A stretch of 64,000 bases of DNA from Blastocatellia bacterium. Lineage in GTDB: Bacteria; Acidobacteriota; Blastocatellia; UBA7656; JADIYM01. The position numbers and the translations under genes are program-made. Below, one piece after another: positions 26,583 through 38,374 of this stretch. The stretch is from NCBI GenBank assembly GCA_016705245.1, contig JADIYM010000009.1, positions 124,001 to 188,000 of the forward strand. Reading direction: 5' to 3'. Numbering within the stretch: the stretch's first letter is position 1; every line of letters begins with the position of its first letter. A model generated the notes under the pieces. It worked only from the letters and a program-made list of their open reading frames with translations. It was not told where the DNA came from and did not search any database.

Positions 26583-28850
26583 TCACTTCTTGACGAGCAC
26601 GACCTTTCCGTCGATGACGAGCATCATCTCGCCGGTGAGGGCGAGAACTCCCTGTCGACCCTCGGCGACGAGCTGTTCGACGAGCTCGTCGAACGCCTTC
26701 GTTCCGAACTCCACGATACGATCCGGTTTGATCGACTTCTCGCGCTCCACGACACGTGCATCAACCCAGCGGTCACCTCGGCGGTAGAACGTCCGATCCT
26801 GAATCTGCTGGACGTTCGTCGTCTCGACCCGGTTCATGTTCCGGTCGTAGAACACGTTCGAGCGGTTTACCGAGGTCTGGACGGCCTGGACGTTGGAGTT
26901 CATCTGCTGGTTCACGGCACCGATGCCAGAGCGCTCGTTCTGCGCCCGATCACGGAGGTTCTCGCCCGCCGTGATCGTTATGATCTCGCGCGACGAGAGA
27001 TCCGAGCCCTCGGTTGCGAGGAAAGCCGTGTACTCGGTCAGGATGCCGAACTCGAGCGATAGCTTGACGATCTCGCTCGTGAGCTCCTTCAGTTGCGCTT
27101 CACCGAGTTTCGATGGCCCGTCCGCACCGCCTTGCGCGATGGCGTCCACGAGACGGGCGATCTTGCGACTTGCCCAGAGACGCGGCACGAACGCGTTGCG
27201 CGTCGATGCCTTGTCGAGGTCGAACGCAAACGCGAAGCTCCGGCGTCCTTCCGGCGCGTCGCCTTCGAGGCGAAACGTCAACGGTCCTTCGCCGCGATAC
27301 TGTCCAAACAGCACGATCTGATCGCCTTCGAAGACGTCGCCGAGCTCGGACGGCAGCACTTCGTGCACGGCCTGTGTTGTGACCTTGCCGAAGGCATCGA
27401 GAACCTCGATGCGGGGCGAAGCGAGCCGCGGACCGGCCAGCCGCCGAAACGTCTGCGAGACCTTCGCCTCTACTTTTTCATTCGGCAGCACGAACGTGCT
27501 CGTCGCGCGCGTGGTCGTGGCGATTCCCGTCAGCAGCGGCGCATTGACGTCGTACCCGACTCCGAAACTGAAGATGCGTCGGCTATGCGCGTTGGCTTTC
27601 GTGACGGACTCGCGAATTGCATGCTCGCGAGTCTCCCCGACGGTAGGGACTCCGTCAGTCAGGAAGAGCACGATCGGGAGCATCCCCGCGATTGGCTCCG
27701 GGCGCAGCGCCTCGACGAGCGCATCCCGGATGTTCGTTCCACCTGAGTCGCGAAGCCCATGGATGTAGGCGCGTGCGGCGCTACCGGTCACGGGGTCCTT
27801 GACGACGGCACGTTCGGCGAACGACGAGACCGTGTCGGAATAGTTGATGACGTTGAAGGCTTCGCCGTCGTCGAGCGCATCGAGGATCTGCATCGCGGCG
27901 GTCTTTGCCTGCTCGAGCTTTCGGCCGGCCATGCTGCCCGAACAGTCGACTACGACCGTCACTTCGCGCCGGATCGGCGTGGCATTCCCGGAGCCTGAAA
28001 CGGGCAGTCCGGCGAACATCAGGAAGTAGCCGCCTCCGACCGTCGCGTCGGGATAGGCGAGGAGCGACGCAGCTGGTCCTGTGCCCTCGACGAGATACGA
28101 AAGGCGAAACGGTCCGGGAGCGACGCCGGGCGACCCCGCCACGGCGACGGTCACATGGTTCGCGTTTTTCCGTTCTGACAAAACCGCGTGGGACGGCGAG
28201 AAGACGGTGGCCACCGGCCGAGAAGACTTGATGCTGACATTGATCGTGCACGGGATGGCGGTGCTGTCGAACGACTCACTGCGTGGCAGCACGTAGTCGA
28301 CGCGGTCACCGTCGCCGGTGAGGACGTGCTCGTAGGTGAAACGCACGTGCTGCGTACCGCCTGGGGGCACGGGGAACACGCTCGAGCGGACCATGTTGTA
28401 CGCGGCAAACTCGAGCAGCGCGGGATCGCGCAACTTGCTGACGATCGCCTGATACGTGGCGACGGCTTCCGCCTTCGGGAGGAGCCGGGCGGAAGGTTCA
28501 TTCCCGGCGCCGTCGAAGGTGAAGGAGCGGATCACGGCGCCGTCGGGTACGGGAACGAGCAACTCGGCTTCCTGCTGCGATGCGGCGGGGTTCTCGACGG
28601 TAATCTCGAAGGTCGTCGTTGCGACCTGCTGCAGGATCGTCACGTCGGCTGTGACACCAGCGATGCGCACGGGCAAGGTACGGCCACGAGCGGTGAAGAC
28701 ACGCGCCTGCGGAACAATCAGATTGTCGGAGAATCGAATTCGCTCCGCAGAATCGGATGGGGAGACGCGCTGGGCCGGAGCGTCGTTCGCGACGGCGAGC
28801 AAGACGATGGCCATCACCGCGAGTCTCTTCGCGGTCAAGGGAATTCGCAT
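26583..28850 (-). CDS. Exported VIT domain - von Willebrand factor A domain protein
   Basis: A 755-residue exported protein with an inter-alpha-trypsin-inhibitor (VIT) domain (about 45-180) and a vWA domain (about 300-480). The MIDAS metal site is complete: DCSGS, the later threonine in SGGTNIRDAL, and the aspartate in FLTDGVPTVG. The signal peptide (about 1-27) ends NDAPAQ. ATG 28850 has GAGGAG about nine bases upstream. The C-terminal third contains asparagine- and glutamine-rich stretches (NQQMNSNVQAVQTSVN). Such proteins mediate metal-dependent protein contacts at the cell surface; the partner is unknown. The upstream gap carries two repeat families. Confidence 0.9.
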   Translation of the reverse strand: MRIPLTAKRLAVMAIVLLAVANDAPAQRVSPSDSAERIRFSDNLIVPQARVFTARGRTLPVRIAGVTADVTILQQVATTTFEITVENPAASQQEAELLVPVPDGAVIRSFTFDGAGNEPSARLLPKAEAVATYQAIVSKLRDPALLEFAAYNMVRSSVFPVPPGGTQHVRFTYEHVLTGDGDRVDYVLPRSESFDSTAIPCTINVSIKSSRPVATVFSPSHAVLSERKNANHVTVAVAGSPGVAPGPFRLSYLVEGTGPAASLLAYPDATVGGGYFLMFAGLPVSGSGNATPIRREVTVVVDCSGSMAGRKLEQAKTAAMQILDALDDGEAFNVINYSDTVSSFAERAVVKDPVTGSAARAYIHGLRDSGGTNIRDALVEALRPEPIAGMLPIVLFLTDGVPTVGETREHAIRESVTKANAHSRRIFSFGVGYDVNAPLLTGIATTTRATSTFVLPNEKVEAKVSQTFRRLAGPRLASPRIEVLDAFGKVTTQAVHEVLPSELGDVFEGDQIVLFGQYRGEGPLTFRLEGDAPEGRRSFAFAFDLDKASTRNAFVPRLWASRKIARLVDAIAQGGADGPSKLGEAQLKELTSEIVKLSLEFGILTEYTAFLATEGSDLSSREIITITAGENLRDRAQNERSGIGAVNQQMNSNVQAVQTSVNRSNVFYDRNMNRVETTNVQQIQDRTFYRRGDRWVDARVVEREKSIKPDRIVEFGTKAFDELVEQLVAEGRQGVLALTGEMMLVIDGKVVLVKK

Positions 28851-28944
28851 GGGGGGTACTCCTCGAAGCCGGGATGTGCGCCCAAAGAGCTCATGGAGTG
28901 CAACGCCGGACAACGCGTGTCCTTGCGAGAGCGAGGAGCATGTC

Positions 28945-29149
28945 AGAAGGCTTCGCGTGCGGACAGCACTAAGCCACGGAATTTCAGAGAGCCGACTATG
29001 ACTCTGTTCTCTGGGCAGGTAGGCGCGGGCCAAGTGGACGCGAGACCGCGAATCTCTGCGCCTTTGCGAGTCCTTTGCGTCTTTGCGAGAACCTGACTCG
29101 AGGCCGGGTTTCCCGCAGAGACGCAGAGGACTCGCAAAGGCGCAGAGAT
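28945..29149. repeat. Family B copy B2 followed by family A copy A5
   Basis: B2 at 28945-29015 is a diverged version of the 23071-23159 element. A5 at 29053-29149 ends 16 bases after the katG stop codon. Together they fill the 314-base gap between vWA and katG, and no gene is seen. Confidence 0.85.
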
Positions 29150-29164
29150 TCGATAGGTAAAGTG

Positions 29165-31345
<2,181 letters not shown>

Positions 31346-31470
31346 GGGGAGTCTCCTCTCGGGTCATATCGTGCACGCCACACGGAAGCCCGTTTTCGCT
31401 TTGCAGCGTTGGCGTGACTTTTCCCTCTCCGGGCGCCGCCGTCAAGCCCGGCGGCGGCCCGGGAGCGGGG

Positions 31471-31569
31471 TCCTCTGCGCCTCTGCGAGTCCTCTGCGTC
31501 TCTGCGAGAAACATGGCCTTAAGTCAAGTTCTCGCAGAGGCGCAGAGGACCCGCAGAGGCGCAGAGGCT
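31471..31569. repeat. Family A palindromic repeat, copy A6
   Basis: A palindrome with CTCTGCG-type arms whose right end touches the stop codon of the small cytochrome gene. Confidence 0.9.
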
Positions 31570-31570
31570 T

Positions 31571-31891
31571 CTAGTCATCGTCCCGCTCGCCGTCGCCTCG
31601 ATCCCCGCCACGATTACGGCCCCTCCCGCCCTCGCCGCCTCCGCCCCCCTCGTCGTCCGCGCTCCGGTGGCACTCCACGCAGTTCTCGAAGTTGCGGATG
31701 CCCTCCTCCTCGTGCTCGGACCGGATGTTGGCCGGCGTGTGCTCGTGACATCCGTAACACGTGTAGCGCTTGAAATCCGGCGTGGTGTGACACGTCACGC
31801 ACGTGGCGTTGTGGTCCCCGTCGAGCACGAGTTCAATGCACAGGAATCCTGCGCCTCCGGAGAGCGACGCTGCGCACAGGGAGTTGCCCAT
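31571..31891 (-). CDS. Small triheme c-type cytochrome, probably 5'-truncated
   Basis: A 106-residue frame with three CxxCH heme-attachment motifs (CVTCH, CYGCH, CVECH) in the block from DGDHNATC to FENCVECHRSADDE, as found at the end of class III cytochrome-like proteins. A glycine/aspartate-rich tail follows. No signal peptide is visible: ATG 31891 begins MGNSLCAASLSGGAGFLCIELVL, which is not a normal export signal, and further upstream the frame only translates the repeat array at 31914-32568. Cytochromes c need export, so the 5' end was probably replaced by the repeat and the gene may be non-functional. Confidence 0.65.
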   Translation of the reverse strand: MGNSLCAASLSGGAGFLCIELVLDGDHNATCVTCHTTPDFKRYTCYGCHEHTPANIRSEHEEEGIRNFENCVECHRSADDEGGGGGEGGRGRNRGGDRGDGERDDD

Positions 31892-31913
31892 GCGGCTTCG
31901 CCGCACCCCCTTT

Positions 31914-32568
31914 GATGAAACAGGAGGAGAGTGCGGGGTAGACTCTTGAGGACGTCGTCGTCTGAGATCGGCAGTTACTGGCGTCCGGGTTTCGCTCGCG
32001 AGACCGTTACGGAGTCCGCGACCGCGGAGCGGTCGATGAAATAGCCGTGGGTCACGCGCGGGCGAGTGCAACGAGCCCTCGCGTGACCCGCGGGACCCCG
32101 AGCCATAACGCGCCGACCGCGGAGCGGTCGCATCGTAGGTCCCAAAGATAACGTGCGTCGTAGGTGACACGGTGCTCGTCGATTAGTACAACGAACTCCT
32201 CGTCGTAAGACACGCGCCGGCGGTGCTCGTTTAGAACCGCGATTTAACGCCGCACGGCGGGCAGAGTCCGTGCCGTGAGCCTTGCCCCTTTGGCAAATGA
32301 GCGAAATCCGCGGCTCGAGTTGCGTCCCTCTCAAACTTCAGTGCGACCGCTCCGCGGTCGGCGCATGTCGGCTGGCGGTTCCGCGGGTCGCACGAGGGCT
32401 CGTTGCACTCGCCCCGCGCGACCCACGGCTATTACATCGACCGCTCCGCGGTCGCGGAAGGCGCCGCTCCGCGGTCGCGGACCTCGCCACTGGCTCAAAT
32501 CAACCTATGGTTCTGGCAGACCGCGCGATTGGCGATGAAACGGGTGGGGTGTGCAGGGTAGACAGTTG
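31914..32568. repeat. Family H compound inverted repeat bracketed by direct repeats
   Basis: The left arm 32014-32132 and right arm 32342-32481 are inverted copies. Each contains the 15-bp palindrome GACCGCTCCGCGGTC two or three times (five in all) and the stretch GAGGGCTCGTTGCACTCG or its complement. A central 210-base spacer has no recognisable gene. Diverged direct repeats beginning GATGAAAC and sharing GGGTAGAC lie outside (31914-31949 and 32533-32568). This explains most of the 858-base gene-free interval 31892-32749. Confidence 0.8.
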
Positions 32569-32749
32569 ACAGTGAGATCACGGAGCTGGCCGTGCATTCA
32601 CACGATGCCCGATCCCGAATGAGGTTTCATAGCAGACACGAAGGCACAGGTCTGCCAGGCCTATCAGGGACCCTCCCCAGGGTCCGACACGCGGACCATT
32701 CGTCGAGGCTACTCCCGGCGCTTCTCGACGTAGGCGCTTCCCCTTCTCG

Positions 32750-33244
32750 TCAGTTCTGTACGCACGTCTTGGATCGCTGTTCACCGAGCAGTTTCTCGAT
32801 CTGTCCGGCGAGATTGTCGGCCGCCTGGTAGTTCAATTTCTCATCCTTCTTGTCGTTGAGCAGTTGAAGCGGAGCGACATCCGACGGAACCTCCAGTTGT
32901 TCCACTAGCGCTTTCAGCTGTGCCGAGCCCTCGGCGTCAAGGAACATCCCCACGGAGGAGGCGCGTATGTGAACCTGGACCATCGGTGCGGTCACACCCT
33001 TGCCCTGTTGGGCCGCGACGATGGCCTCGCGAACCGAGGCGTACAGTGCGTCGCACCGTTCAAGGTACATACGGCGACAGTCCGTTGCGGCAGTTTCCCG
33101 AACCTGCCAGTGTGAATCGGCGCTCGCGGTGCTCGTGGCGTACCACGCGGTCCACGCCGAGGCGACTATTCCAACGACCGCAACGACTGTGGTCATGATG
33201 GCGAGAATCTTCGAGGTGTTCGCTTCGCTTGCTTCCTTGGACAT
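32750..33244 (-). CDS. Hypothetical single-pass membrane protein
   Basis: A 164-residue protein of unknown function. One transmembrane segment (residues about 12-34, ILAIMTTVVAVVGIVASAWTA) is followed by a soluble domain of helices with two cysteines (TDCRRMYLERCDAL) and a C-terminal QIEKLLGEQRSKTCVQN. ATG 33244 follows GGAG at seven bases, so the gene is probably real. The neighbours are repeats on both sides, so it is monocistronic. Confidence 0.65.
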   Translation of the reverse strand: MSKEASEANTSKILAIMTTVVAVVGIVASAWTAWYATSTASADSHWQVRETAATDCRRMYLERCDALYASVREAIVAAQQGKGVTAPMVQVHIRASSVGMFLDAEGSAQLKALVEQLEVPSDVAPLQLLNDKKDEKLNYQAADNLAGQIEKLLGEQRSKTCVQN

Positions 33245-33343
33245 GAAGGCTCTCCTTGAGTGTGATTCGAGGCCTCGGCGAATTTGCTGACGAGGCCGCC
33301 TTCACCCATGGACGAAAAAGAGGGCGATAAATCGTCACCTTAG

Positions 33344-33483
33344 CCTTTGCGCCTCCGCGAGTCCTTTGCGTCTTTGCGAGAAATCTGGACTTGGGTCAGG
33401 TTCTCGCAAAGGCGCAAAGGACTCGCAAAGGCGCGAGAACGCTTGAACATCACGCCCAGCGGCGCAGGGTCGCCATCCTGAAG
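33344..33483. repeat. Family A copy A7 with extended right flank
   Basis: The palindrome 33344-33435 is followed by TTGAACATCAC and a GAGCGGCG-like block (33451-33483) that is also found right of copy A9 (38039-38075). Confidence 0.85.
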
Positions 33484-33491
33484 CTGGCTGG

Positions 33492-34313
33492 TTACGGGAC
33501 TGGAGGCAATCCTCTCCGGAAGAGGAATGTGATCGTCCCGATGACCTTGACGGGGTAGCCCTGAATTTTGGTCGGGTGGAACGCCCAGCCGCGCGCTGCC
33601 TGTACCGCTGCGTCGCGAAGCAGCGGATGGCCCGACACGGCCCGTGCCGAAATGACCTCGCCCGCCTCGCTGACCGTCACCTCGACGACGACAGCTCCGT
33701 CGATTTCGGCGGCTCGAGCCATCTCAGGATAGGTCGGCTGGGGCTTTCGCGTCGCCTTTCCGGCGAGCACGCCGCCCGATACTCGCTGGATGCGAGGACG
33801 ATCGGGTGTCGGTGTTTCGTCTATCGTCGGAGGCAGCGGTACTCCGCCAGGTTTCCCGCCGGGTACTCCACCGGGTACGCCTCCCGGCACGCCGCGGATA
33901 ATGGCTGTGTCAGATGGGCTCGGACGGGGGCGATTGTCGTACGCCTCGAGCCCGAGCCGGATGCACTCGAGCGCGAGACTTCGGATAGCGACCAACTCCG
34001 TCGCACTCAGCGCGTTGAAGGCCCGCCGGTTCAATTGACCGACGCGCTGGTTGTCCTCGGGCGAGACCGGGCGGCCCGCCTCCACGTCCGCTCTCACTCG
34101 GTCGAGAAAGTCGCCATCGGTTGCGGGCAGCGTCGCGAGCGCTTTTGTCTGTAGCGCGCCGAGAGTCTCACGGTCGGCGGCCCGCATTCGTTCCCGCCCG
34201 CTGACAGTGACGGTATAGCCGAGCGTCGTCGCCTCGACGCCGTCGACCGACCTCGACCGGTCGATCATGGCGTACATCACCGACCGCAGGTCTTCGACGT
34301 TCAGATAGGGCAT
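33492..34313 (-). CDS. TonB C-terminal domain protein with GVPGG repeats
   Basis: A 273-residue protein. The N-terminal half (about 1-130) is helical and of unknown type. A low-complexity GVPGG repeat (about 140-157) leads to a TonB-type C-terminal domain (about 190-270) with TYPEMARAAEIDGAVVVEV, AVSGHPLL and ARGWAFHPT. Unlike TonB it has no N-terminal membrane anchor, so the topology is unclear. Its start overlaps the end of the upstream partner gene by 13 bases, so the two form a translationally coupled pair. A decayed copy of the pair lies at 55556-57117, with the same overlap, GVPGG tract and domain order. Confidence 0.8.
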   Translation of the reverse strand: MPYLNVEDLRSVMYAMIDRSRSVDGVEATTLGYTVTVSGRERMRAADRETLGALQTKALATLPATDGDFLDRVRADVEAGRPVSPEDNQRVGQLNRRAFNALSATELVAIRSLALECIRLGLEAYDNRPRPSPSDTAIIRGVPGGVPGGVPGGKPGGVPLPPTIDETPTPDRPRIQRVSGGVLAGKATRKPQPTYPEMARAAEIDGAVVVEVTVSEAGEVISARAVSGHPLLRDAAVQAARGWAFHPTKIQGYPVKVIGTITFLFRRGLPPVP

Positions 34314-34948
34314 GGAATCACCGAAGGTGCGGCTATCGCGTCGACTACGTCATCGGAGGTCTTCGAGATGGTCACGCCGCGCTCGAACTCGAGATGGAAG
34401 GCCTCCTGGCGGCGCACGTCCCCGGCCGCGGCGATCGACGCGATCACGAAGTAGTAGTAGCCGTCTCGGGCAACGGTAAGCGTGTTGACGAGCGCGTTCT
34501 GACCCGACGTGATGTTCATCGATCCCCGAAGGGCTTTGCGGCCCGCAAGGCTGGTTGAAACGGGCTCGTTTCGTACCTTGCCGCCGATGGTCGTCGACCT
34601 GGACCTCGAGAGGTAGGCGGCGACGGCGTCGTCGTTTCGGGGAATGAGACCTCCCGGTATGAACTCGATGAGGACGTAAACGACGACGGTGGAGCTCGCG
34701 TCGAGAAACCCGACCTTTGCGCCGCGCGGCAGGGCCATTTCGTCATTGCGGATGCGTCGCCACCCGGAGGGCGCCTCGATGGCGAAGCCCGACGCCGCGT
34801 CGGCGTATCCAACCGGCGCCTGAGGCGTCGTCGCCCGAACGGGTATCGCATCAGGGCAGATCGCGACGAGGACAGCCATGAGCGAGAGCCGGACGAGCCG
34901 GCGGTGGAGAAGGCGTTGGCGAGCGGGGAGTTTGAGCATCGCAGCCAA
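34301..34948 (-). CDS. Exported hypothetical protein, partner of the TonB-domain gene
   Basis: A 215-residue exported protein of no recognised family. A basic N-terminus is followed by a hydrophobic stretch (LSLMAVLVAICPDAIPVRA). The mature part starts GYADAASGFAIEAPSGWRRI, a pattern like PsbP or lipoprotein-type domains in which a short beta strand is followed by a GW motif. Conserved with its paralogue at 56398-57117: IEFIPGG, VRNEPVSTSLAGRKALRGSM, YYYFVIASIA. Start 34948 or 34939; both precede the signal. Coupled to the downstream TonB-domain gene, so the pair may form one envelope assembly. Confidence 0.72.
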   Translation of the reverse strand: MAAMLKLPARQRLLHRRLVRLSLMAVLVAICPDAIPVRATTPQAPVGYADAASGFAIEAPSGWRRIRNDEMALPRGAKVGFLDASSTVVVYVLIEFIPGGLIPRNDDAVAAYLSRSRSTTIGGKVRNEPVSTSLAGRKALRGSMNITSGQNALVNTLTVARDGYYYFVIASIAAAGDVRRQEAFHLEFERGVTISKTSDDVVDAIAAPSVIPCPI

Positions 34949-35032
34949 CCATGGCGTACGGGCTACCGGGTGTCAACGCATCGTCAGCCGTGCTTCGCCG
35001 TCATCCGAACCCGAGTTGCCTTTCAGTTTCGT

Positions 35033-35098
35033 GTCAATCCGTGGCCCTCTTCTCTTCCTCGCGCCTTTGCGACTTTCCGCGAATTGCAGCCTCGCCTT
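35033..35098. repeat. Family F repeat fragment, copy F1
   Basis: Shares CAATCCGTGGCCC and GCGAATTGCAGCC with 41448-41528 and, in part, with 50010-50095. It looks like one arm of family A joined to a GATCCGT-rich lead. Confidence 0.7.
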
Positions 35099-35137
35099 CC
35101 TGCGACACCGAAATGACGCCGGCGCCAGGTCTGATTG

Positions 35138-35302
35138 ATCCGTATGGCCGCGCCATGACGATTTCATCCCTCGGCGTCTCTGCGAGTCCTTTGCGCCTCT
35201 GCGAGAAACTGTCGTGAAAGCGCATTTCCCGCAGAGGCGCGGAGGACCCGCAGAGACGCGAAGGCTCGTGCGCTACACCGCCTCGATCCTCGCCCGCACG
35301 TG
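35138..35302. repeat. Family A copy A8 with extended flanks
   Basis: The palindrome 35171-35264 is preceded by a block (35138-35170) also found left of A9. It is followed by 35272-35302, which is identical over 31 bases to the 3' end of the molybdopterin oxidoreductase gene at 38935-38965. Confidence 0.88.
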
Positions 35303-35337
35303 CATGCAGATCGCACTGAACTCTGCCATGACTCGAA

Positions 35338-35811
35338 TCAGAGGTGCGCCGCATCCCGCAGTTCCTGAACCACGGGATGTGAGCTCCATCCAAAGAAGCG
35401 AGCGGTTGGCATGAACGTGATCGATTGACCGAATTCCGTGGGCACCCGAAAGCGCAACGTGACGGGATGAATGTTGATCCATCGATTTTCGGTGACGGCT
35501 TCGATCGCGTTCAGCGGAACCGTGATCTCCCGGCGGAAGTTGGAGACGTACAGGAATTCGCGATCGACTCGCACACGCTTCAGCCGGCCGCAACTCCAAC
35601 CGATGAATGCCGCCCCGGCAAGCCACATCACGAGAAACTGCCACTTCATCCACGCCGGAGCGCCTGCGCCTGAAGAACCGGGCATCGCATCGAGCCAGAG
35701 GGACACCGTACCGGCGCCAAACCCGCCGATCCAGAGGATCGGAAAGATCACCTTCATCAGGAAGGTCTGCGCCGATGACACGGTTCGAGGGTTCATGGTC
35801 TCAGTTGTCAC
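35338..35811 (-). CDS. Hypothetical two-pass membrane protein, PH-like C-terminus
   Basis: A 157-residue protein of unknown function. Two hydrophobic segments (FLMKVIFPILWIGGFGAGTVSL and FLVMWLAGAAFIGW) are followed by a beta-rich domain (VDREFLYVSNFRREITVPLNAIEAV, VTLRFRVPTEFGQ). That resembles the strand pattern of bacterial PH-like (bPH) domains, where a membrane anchor precedes a cytoplasmic barrel. GTG 35811 follows GGAAGG and is preferred; ATG 35796 is also possible. It is isolated between repeats. Confidence 0.65.
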   Translation of the reverse strand: MTTETMNPRTVSSAQTFLMKVIFPILWIGGFGAGTVSLWLDAMPGSSGAGAPAWMKWQFLVMWLAGAAFIGWSCGRLKRVRVDREFLYVSNFRREITVPLNAIEAVTENRWINIHPVTLRFRVPTEFGQSITFMPTARFFGWSSHPVVQELRDAAHL

Positions 35812-36037
35812 GTGTACTTCCTTCCCTGACGTCCCGGCTACCGCCCCGATCCGCGCCCGCATTGTATGCCAGCGACACTCCCTCTCAGATCCGTGTTTGT
35901 CAGTCACATCGTGACAGTCCGTTCGAAGGCGTAGACTTTGATTGCACCGACCAGACGGTGGCAGCCGAAGTTTCTCGCCGAACCCACGGGTCCACCGTCC
36001 GGCAAGCTGCCTCGACAGAACCCGGGAGCCGGCTGGC

Positions 36038-37389
36038 CTAACGCGTGTAGTAAGCGATGGTCCGGTACGTCACCGAGCTCGGCTCGAGCGTCGACTTTCC
36101 ATCTCGAACGACGACCTTCTGCCTGGTTTTCTTGACCCAGTTTCCCGCCGTGTCGAAATCGTAGGCGTAGACATACCTGTACTTGATCGAGCCGTCACCG
36201 GTGTCAAAGCTCGTCCACTCGATCTCGTTTCCATTCTTGTCCAGCACCGAGACGTACCGCTGGTTGAGCACATCTTCGCTGGTGTAGGCGCGTTTCTCCT
36301 TCTCGTTGCCCCGATACTCGTACACGTAGCGCATTCCCCGCGATCCGTCGTTCATGTACATCGTCATCTCGATGAGTCGCCTGGTGCTGTCGTAGCGATA
36401 AGCGTATTCGTAGTCGTACCGGGCATCGCGCTTAGGCTGCGGCCCCGGCGCGGGCGCCGCGCCCATCATCGGTGGCGGATTGTACTCATAGCGGATCGAG
36501 TTCGACTTGGAAACTCGCTTCCCGTCGATGTAGCCGTACACCTCGATGTCGTATGGATTCCCACGATAGTCGTAGCTGAGTTGTCTCGTGAGGTTCCCCT
36601 GCTCGTCGTAATGCGAGACCGAGGTAGGCTTGCGGCCATGAACCGGCGACTCGCTTGAAACGTACTCGACGTCTTCGACCACTTCCTTCACTCTGCCTCG
36701 AAGCCCGTCTTCGTCGGCATCGGAAGCAATCCGTCTCAGAATCGGGGATTGGGGGAGAGGCTTCGGAGTCGCCGCATCCACTCGTTTCTGAAGTGCTTTG
36801 GCAACATCCGCCGCCGCGAGTATGCGAAAGCTGTCGAGGACCCTGAGCACCGCCGGCTTGTCATCGAGCTTCGTGGCCGGGATCTTGACAGCGATTTGAT
36901 ATAGCCGTCCGGCCACGAGGTAAGACCTAGTGATCGTCGTGCCCGCAGCCGAGTCTACGATGAACTCGACGCCAACCGCATCGCCGAGCGATAGCGGACG
37001 GTCGCCGGTGATCGTCCCGCCCCTTGCCTTCGCCTCGTCGGCGATTTGTCCTTTGACGTTGCCGAAGAATTCGCTGGCGAAGTCCCCGCTGTTCGAGTAA
37101 TCGGACCGGTCCACATATGTTGCGACGAAGGCCCCTTCCACCAGGTTCCAGACGTACGACTCGCCAGTCATCACGCCAGCTTTTGTCTTTGACGACACCG
37201 GTCTGTAACTACTGACCACTTCGGGAAGCGCAATCGAAAACCTCCCTCCCGTCGACGCGAAGCTCCTCCCTGCACGATACTGCGCGTCGGCGGACCGGAA
37301 GGTTGCGCGCTGAATCCCTGGGCCGCAATCCCCAAACAGGACCCCAGTATCATGACGATTCCCAGCATAAATCGACTGGCTTGTGTCAT
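36038..37389 (-). CDS. Exported hypothetical protein with tyrosine-rich repeat region, frameshifted near its 5' end
   Basis: ATG 37389 (GGAG seven bases upstream) starts a good signal peptide (MTQASRFMLGIVMILGSCLGIAAQ). That frame then reads nonsense, while the neighbouring frame continues with AQYRAGRSF, FSIALPEVVSSY and so on to the stop at 36038. A one-base shift near 37290-37320 is needed. The mature protein has an unknown N-terminal domain (GDAVGVEFIVDSAAGTT). Its C-terminal half is a tyrosine-rich, RHS-like series of strands (HYDEQGNLTRQLSYDYRGN, YDYEYAYRYDSTRRLIE). The long, otherwise clean frame suggests either a recent mutation or a sequencing error. The function is unknown. Confidence 0.7.
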
Positions 37390-37675
37390 CTGACCACTCC
37401 TATCGGCCGGCTGTAACTCATCAAAGCCGCTCGTGCTCACAACGAGCCTCGGGGCTTGCACCACGCACCCAAGGCGGCAAATCCTCGCACACGTGCACGA
37501 GGTCTATCCAGTGCACGGTGCAATGGACGGACACGGTCCGGCGACTCCTGAATTGAGTTTGCGCGCCCGCGGGGGCAGGAATGTGTTCAGGCCGCCGATT
37601 CTCATCCCCAAGCTCTACCCAAAGCCGAGCACTTTCACTTCAAGTCCTTGTATAGGAGAGACACGCCCTCGCGTT

Positions 37676-37887
37676 TCACTCTGGAGTACTCCAGACGATG
37701 CGGCCAGTTCGATCGATCATCCCGGTGCGCGAGTTCGTGAGTCGCACTCGCGCGAGGCCACGGAAAAAAGACTCCGCGTATTCGAACTGCGGCGAGATCA
37801 CGATGCGACCGGCCTTGTCGATGTAGCCCCAGCGCTCGTCCACCCTCACTGGCGCAAGTCCCTCCGAGAACACTCGGTCCCCTGAGT
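37676..37887 (-). pseudogene. 3' remnant of a WG-repeat protein
   Basis: The last 65 codons read RVFSEGLAPVRVDERWGYID, then KAGRIVISPQFEYAESF and TGMIDRTGRIVW, typical WG (beta-barrel) repeats. Upstream, the frame runs straight into the flank of repeat A9, so the 5' part of the gene is gone. Confidence 0.75.
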
Positions 37888-38075
37888 GGTCCGCGTGGCC
37901 ACGCCATGCCGATTTCATCCGTCGGCGTCTTTGCGAGTCCTTTGCGTCTTTGCGAGAAACTCGGCCTCGAGACAGGTTCTCGCAAAGTCGCAAAGGGCTC
38001 GCAAAGGCGCGAAGGAGCAGTTCAGGTGTTCAACGATTTGAACATCACAGCCGAGCGGCGTAGGATGGCCATCTC
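37888..38075. repeat. Family A copy A9 with extended flanks
   Basis: The core palindrome is 37922-38013. The left flank 37888-37920 matches the left flank of A8, and the right flank 38039-38075 matches that of A7, so this copy links both extensions. Confidence 0.88.
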
Positions 38076-38098
38076 AATGGCTATTTCGGGAGGAATGC

Positions 38099-38374
38099 AT
38101 GGCTCACACCTACTCCATAGCCGAAGCGCGTGACAATCTCGCGAAGATCGTCCGTGAATCCGAATCGGGCCCGGTCGAGCTGACCCGCCGTGGCCGGCCC
38201 GTCGCCGTCCTCGTGTCGCTCGACGAGTTCGAGCGGCTGCAGGGACGCGGCGAGAATTTCTGGCAGCGCCTCGTCGCTTTTCGCAGGCTCGCTGACATGG
38301 AGCGATTCGGGATCGACGAGAACGTCTTCGACGGCGTCCGCGACCGCGACGCCGGGCGCAAGGCGCCGTGGTGA
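38099..38374 (+). CDS. Type II antitoxin, Phd/YefM family
   Basis: A 91-residue antitoxin. The N-terminal DNA-binding fold is MAHTYSIAEARDNLAKIVRESESG, followed by the family core VELTRRGRPVAVLVSLDEFERLQ. The disordered C-terminal part that would grip the toxin is rich in charged residues. It overlaps the PIN toxin gene by 7 bases. It is expected to repress its own operon. The ribosome site is GGAGG just before ATG 38099. Confidence 0.93.
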   Translation: MAHTYSIAEARDNLAKIVRESESGPVELTRRGRPVAVLVSLDEFERLQGRGENFWQRLVAFRRLADMERFGIDENVFDGVRDRDAGRKAPW

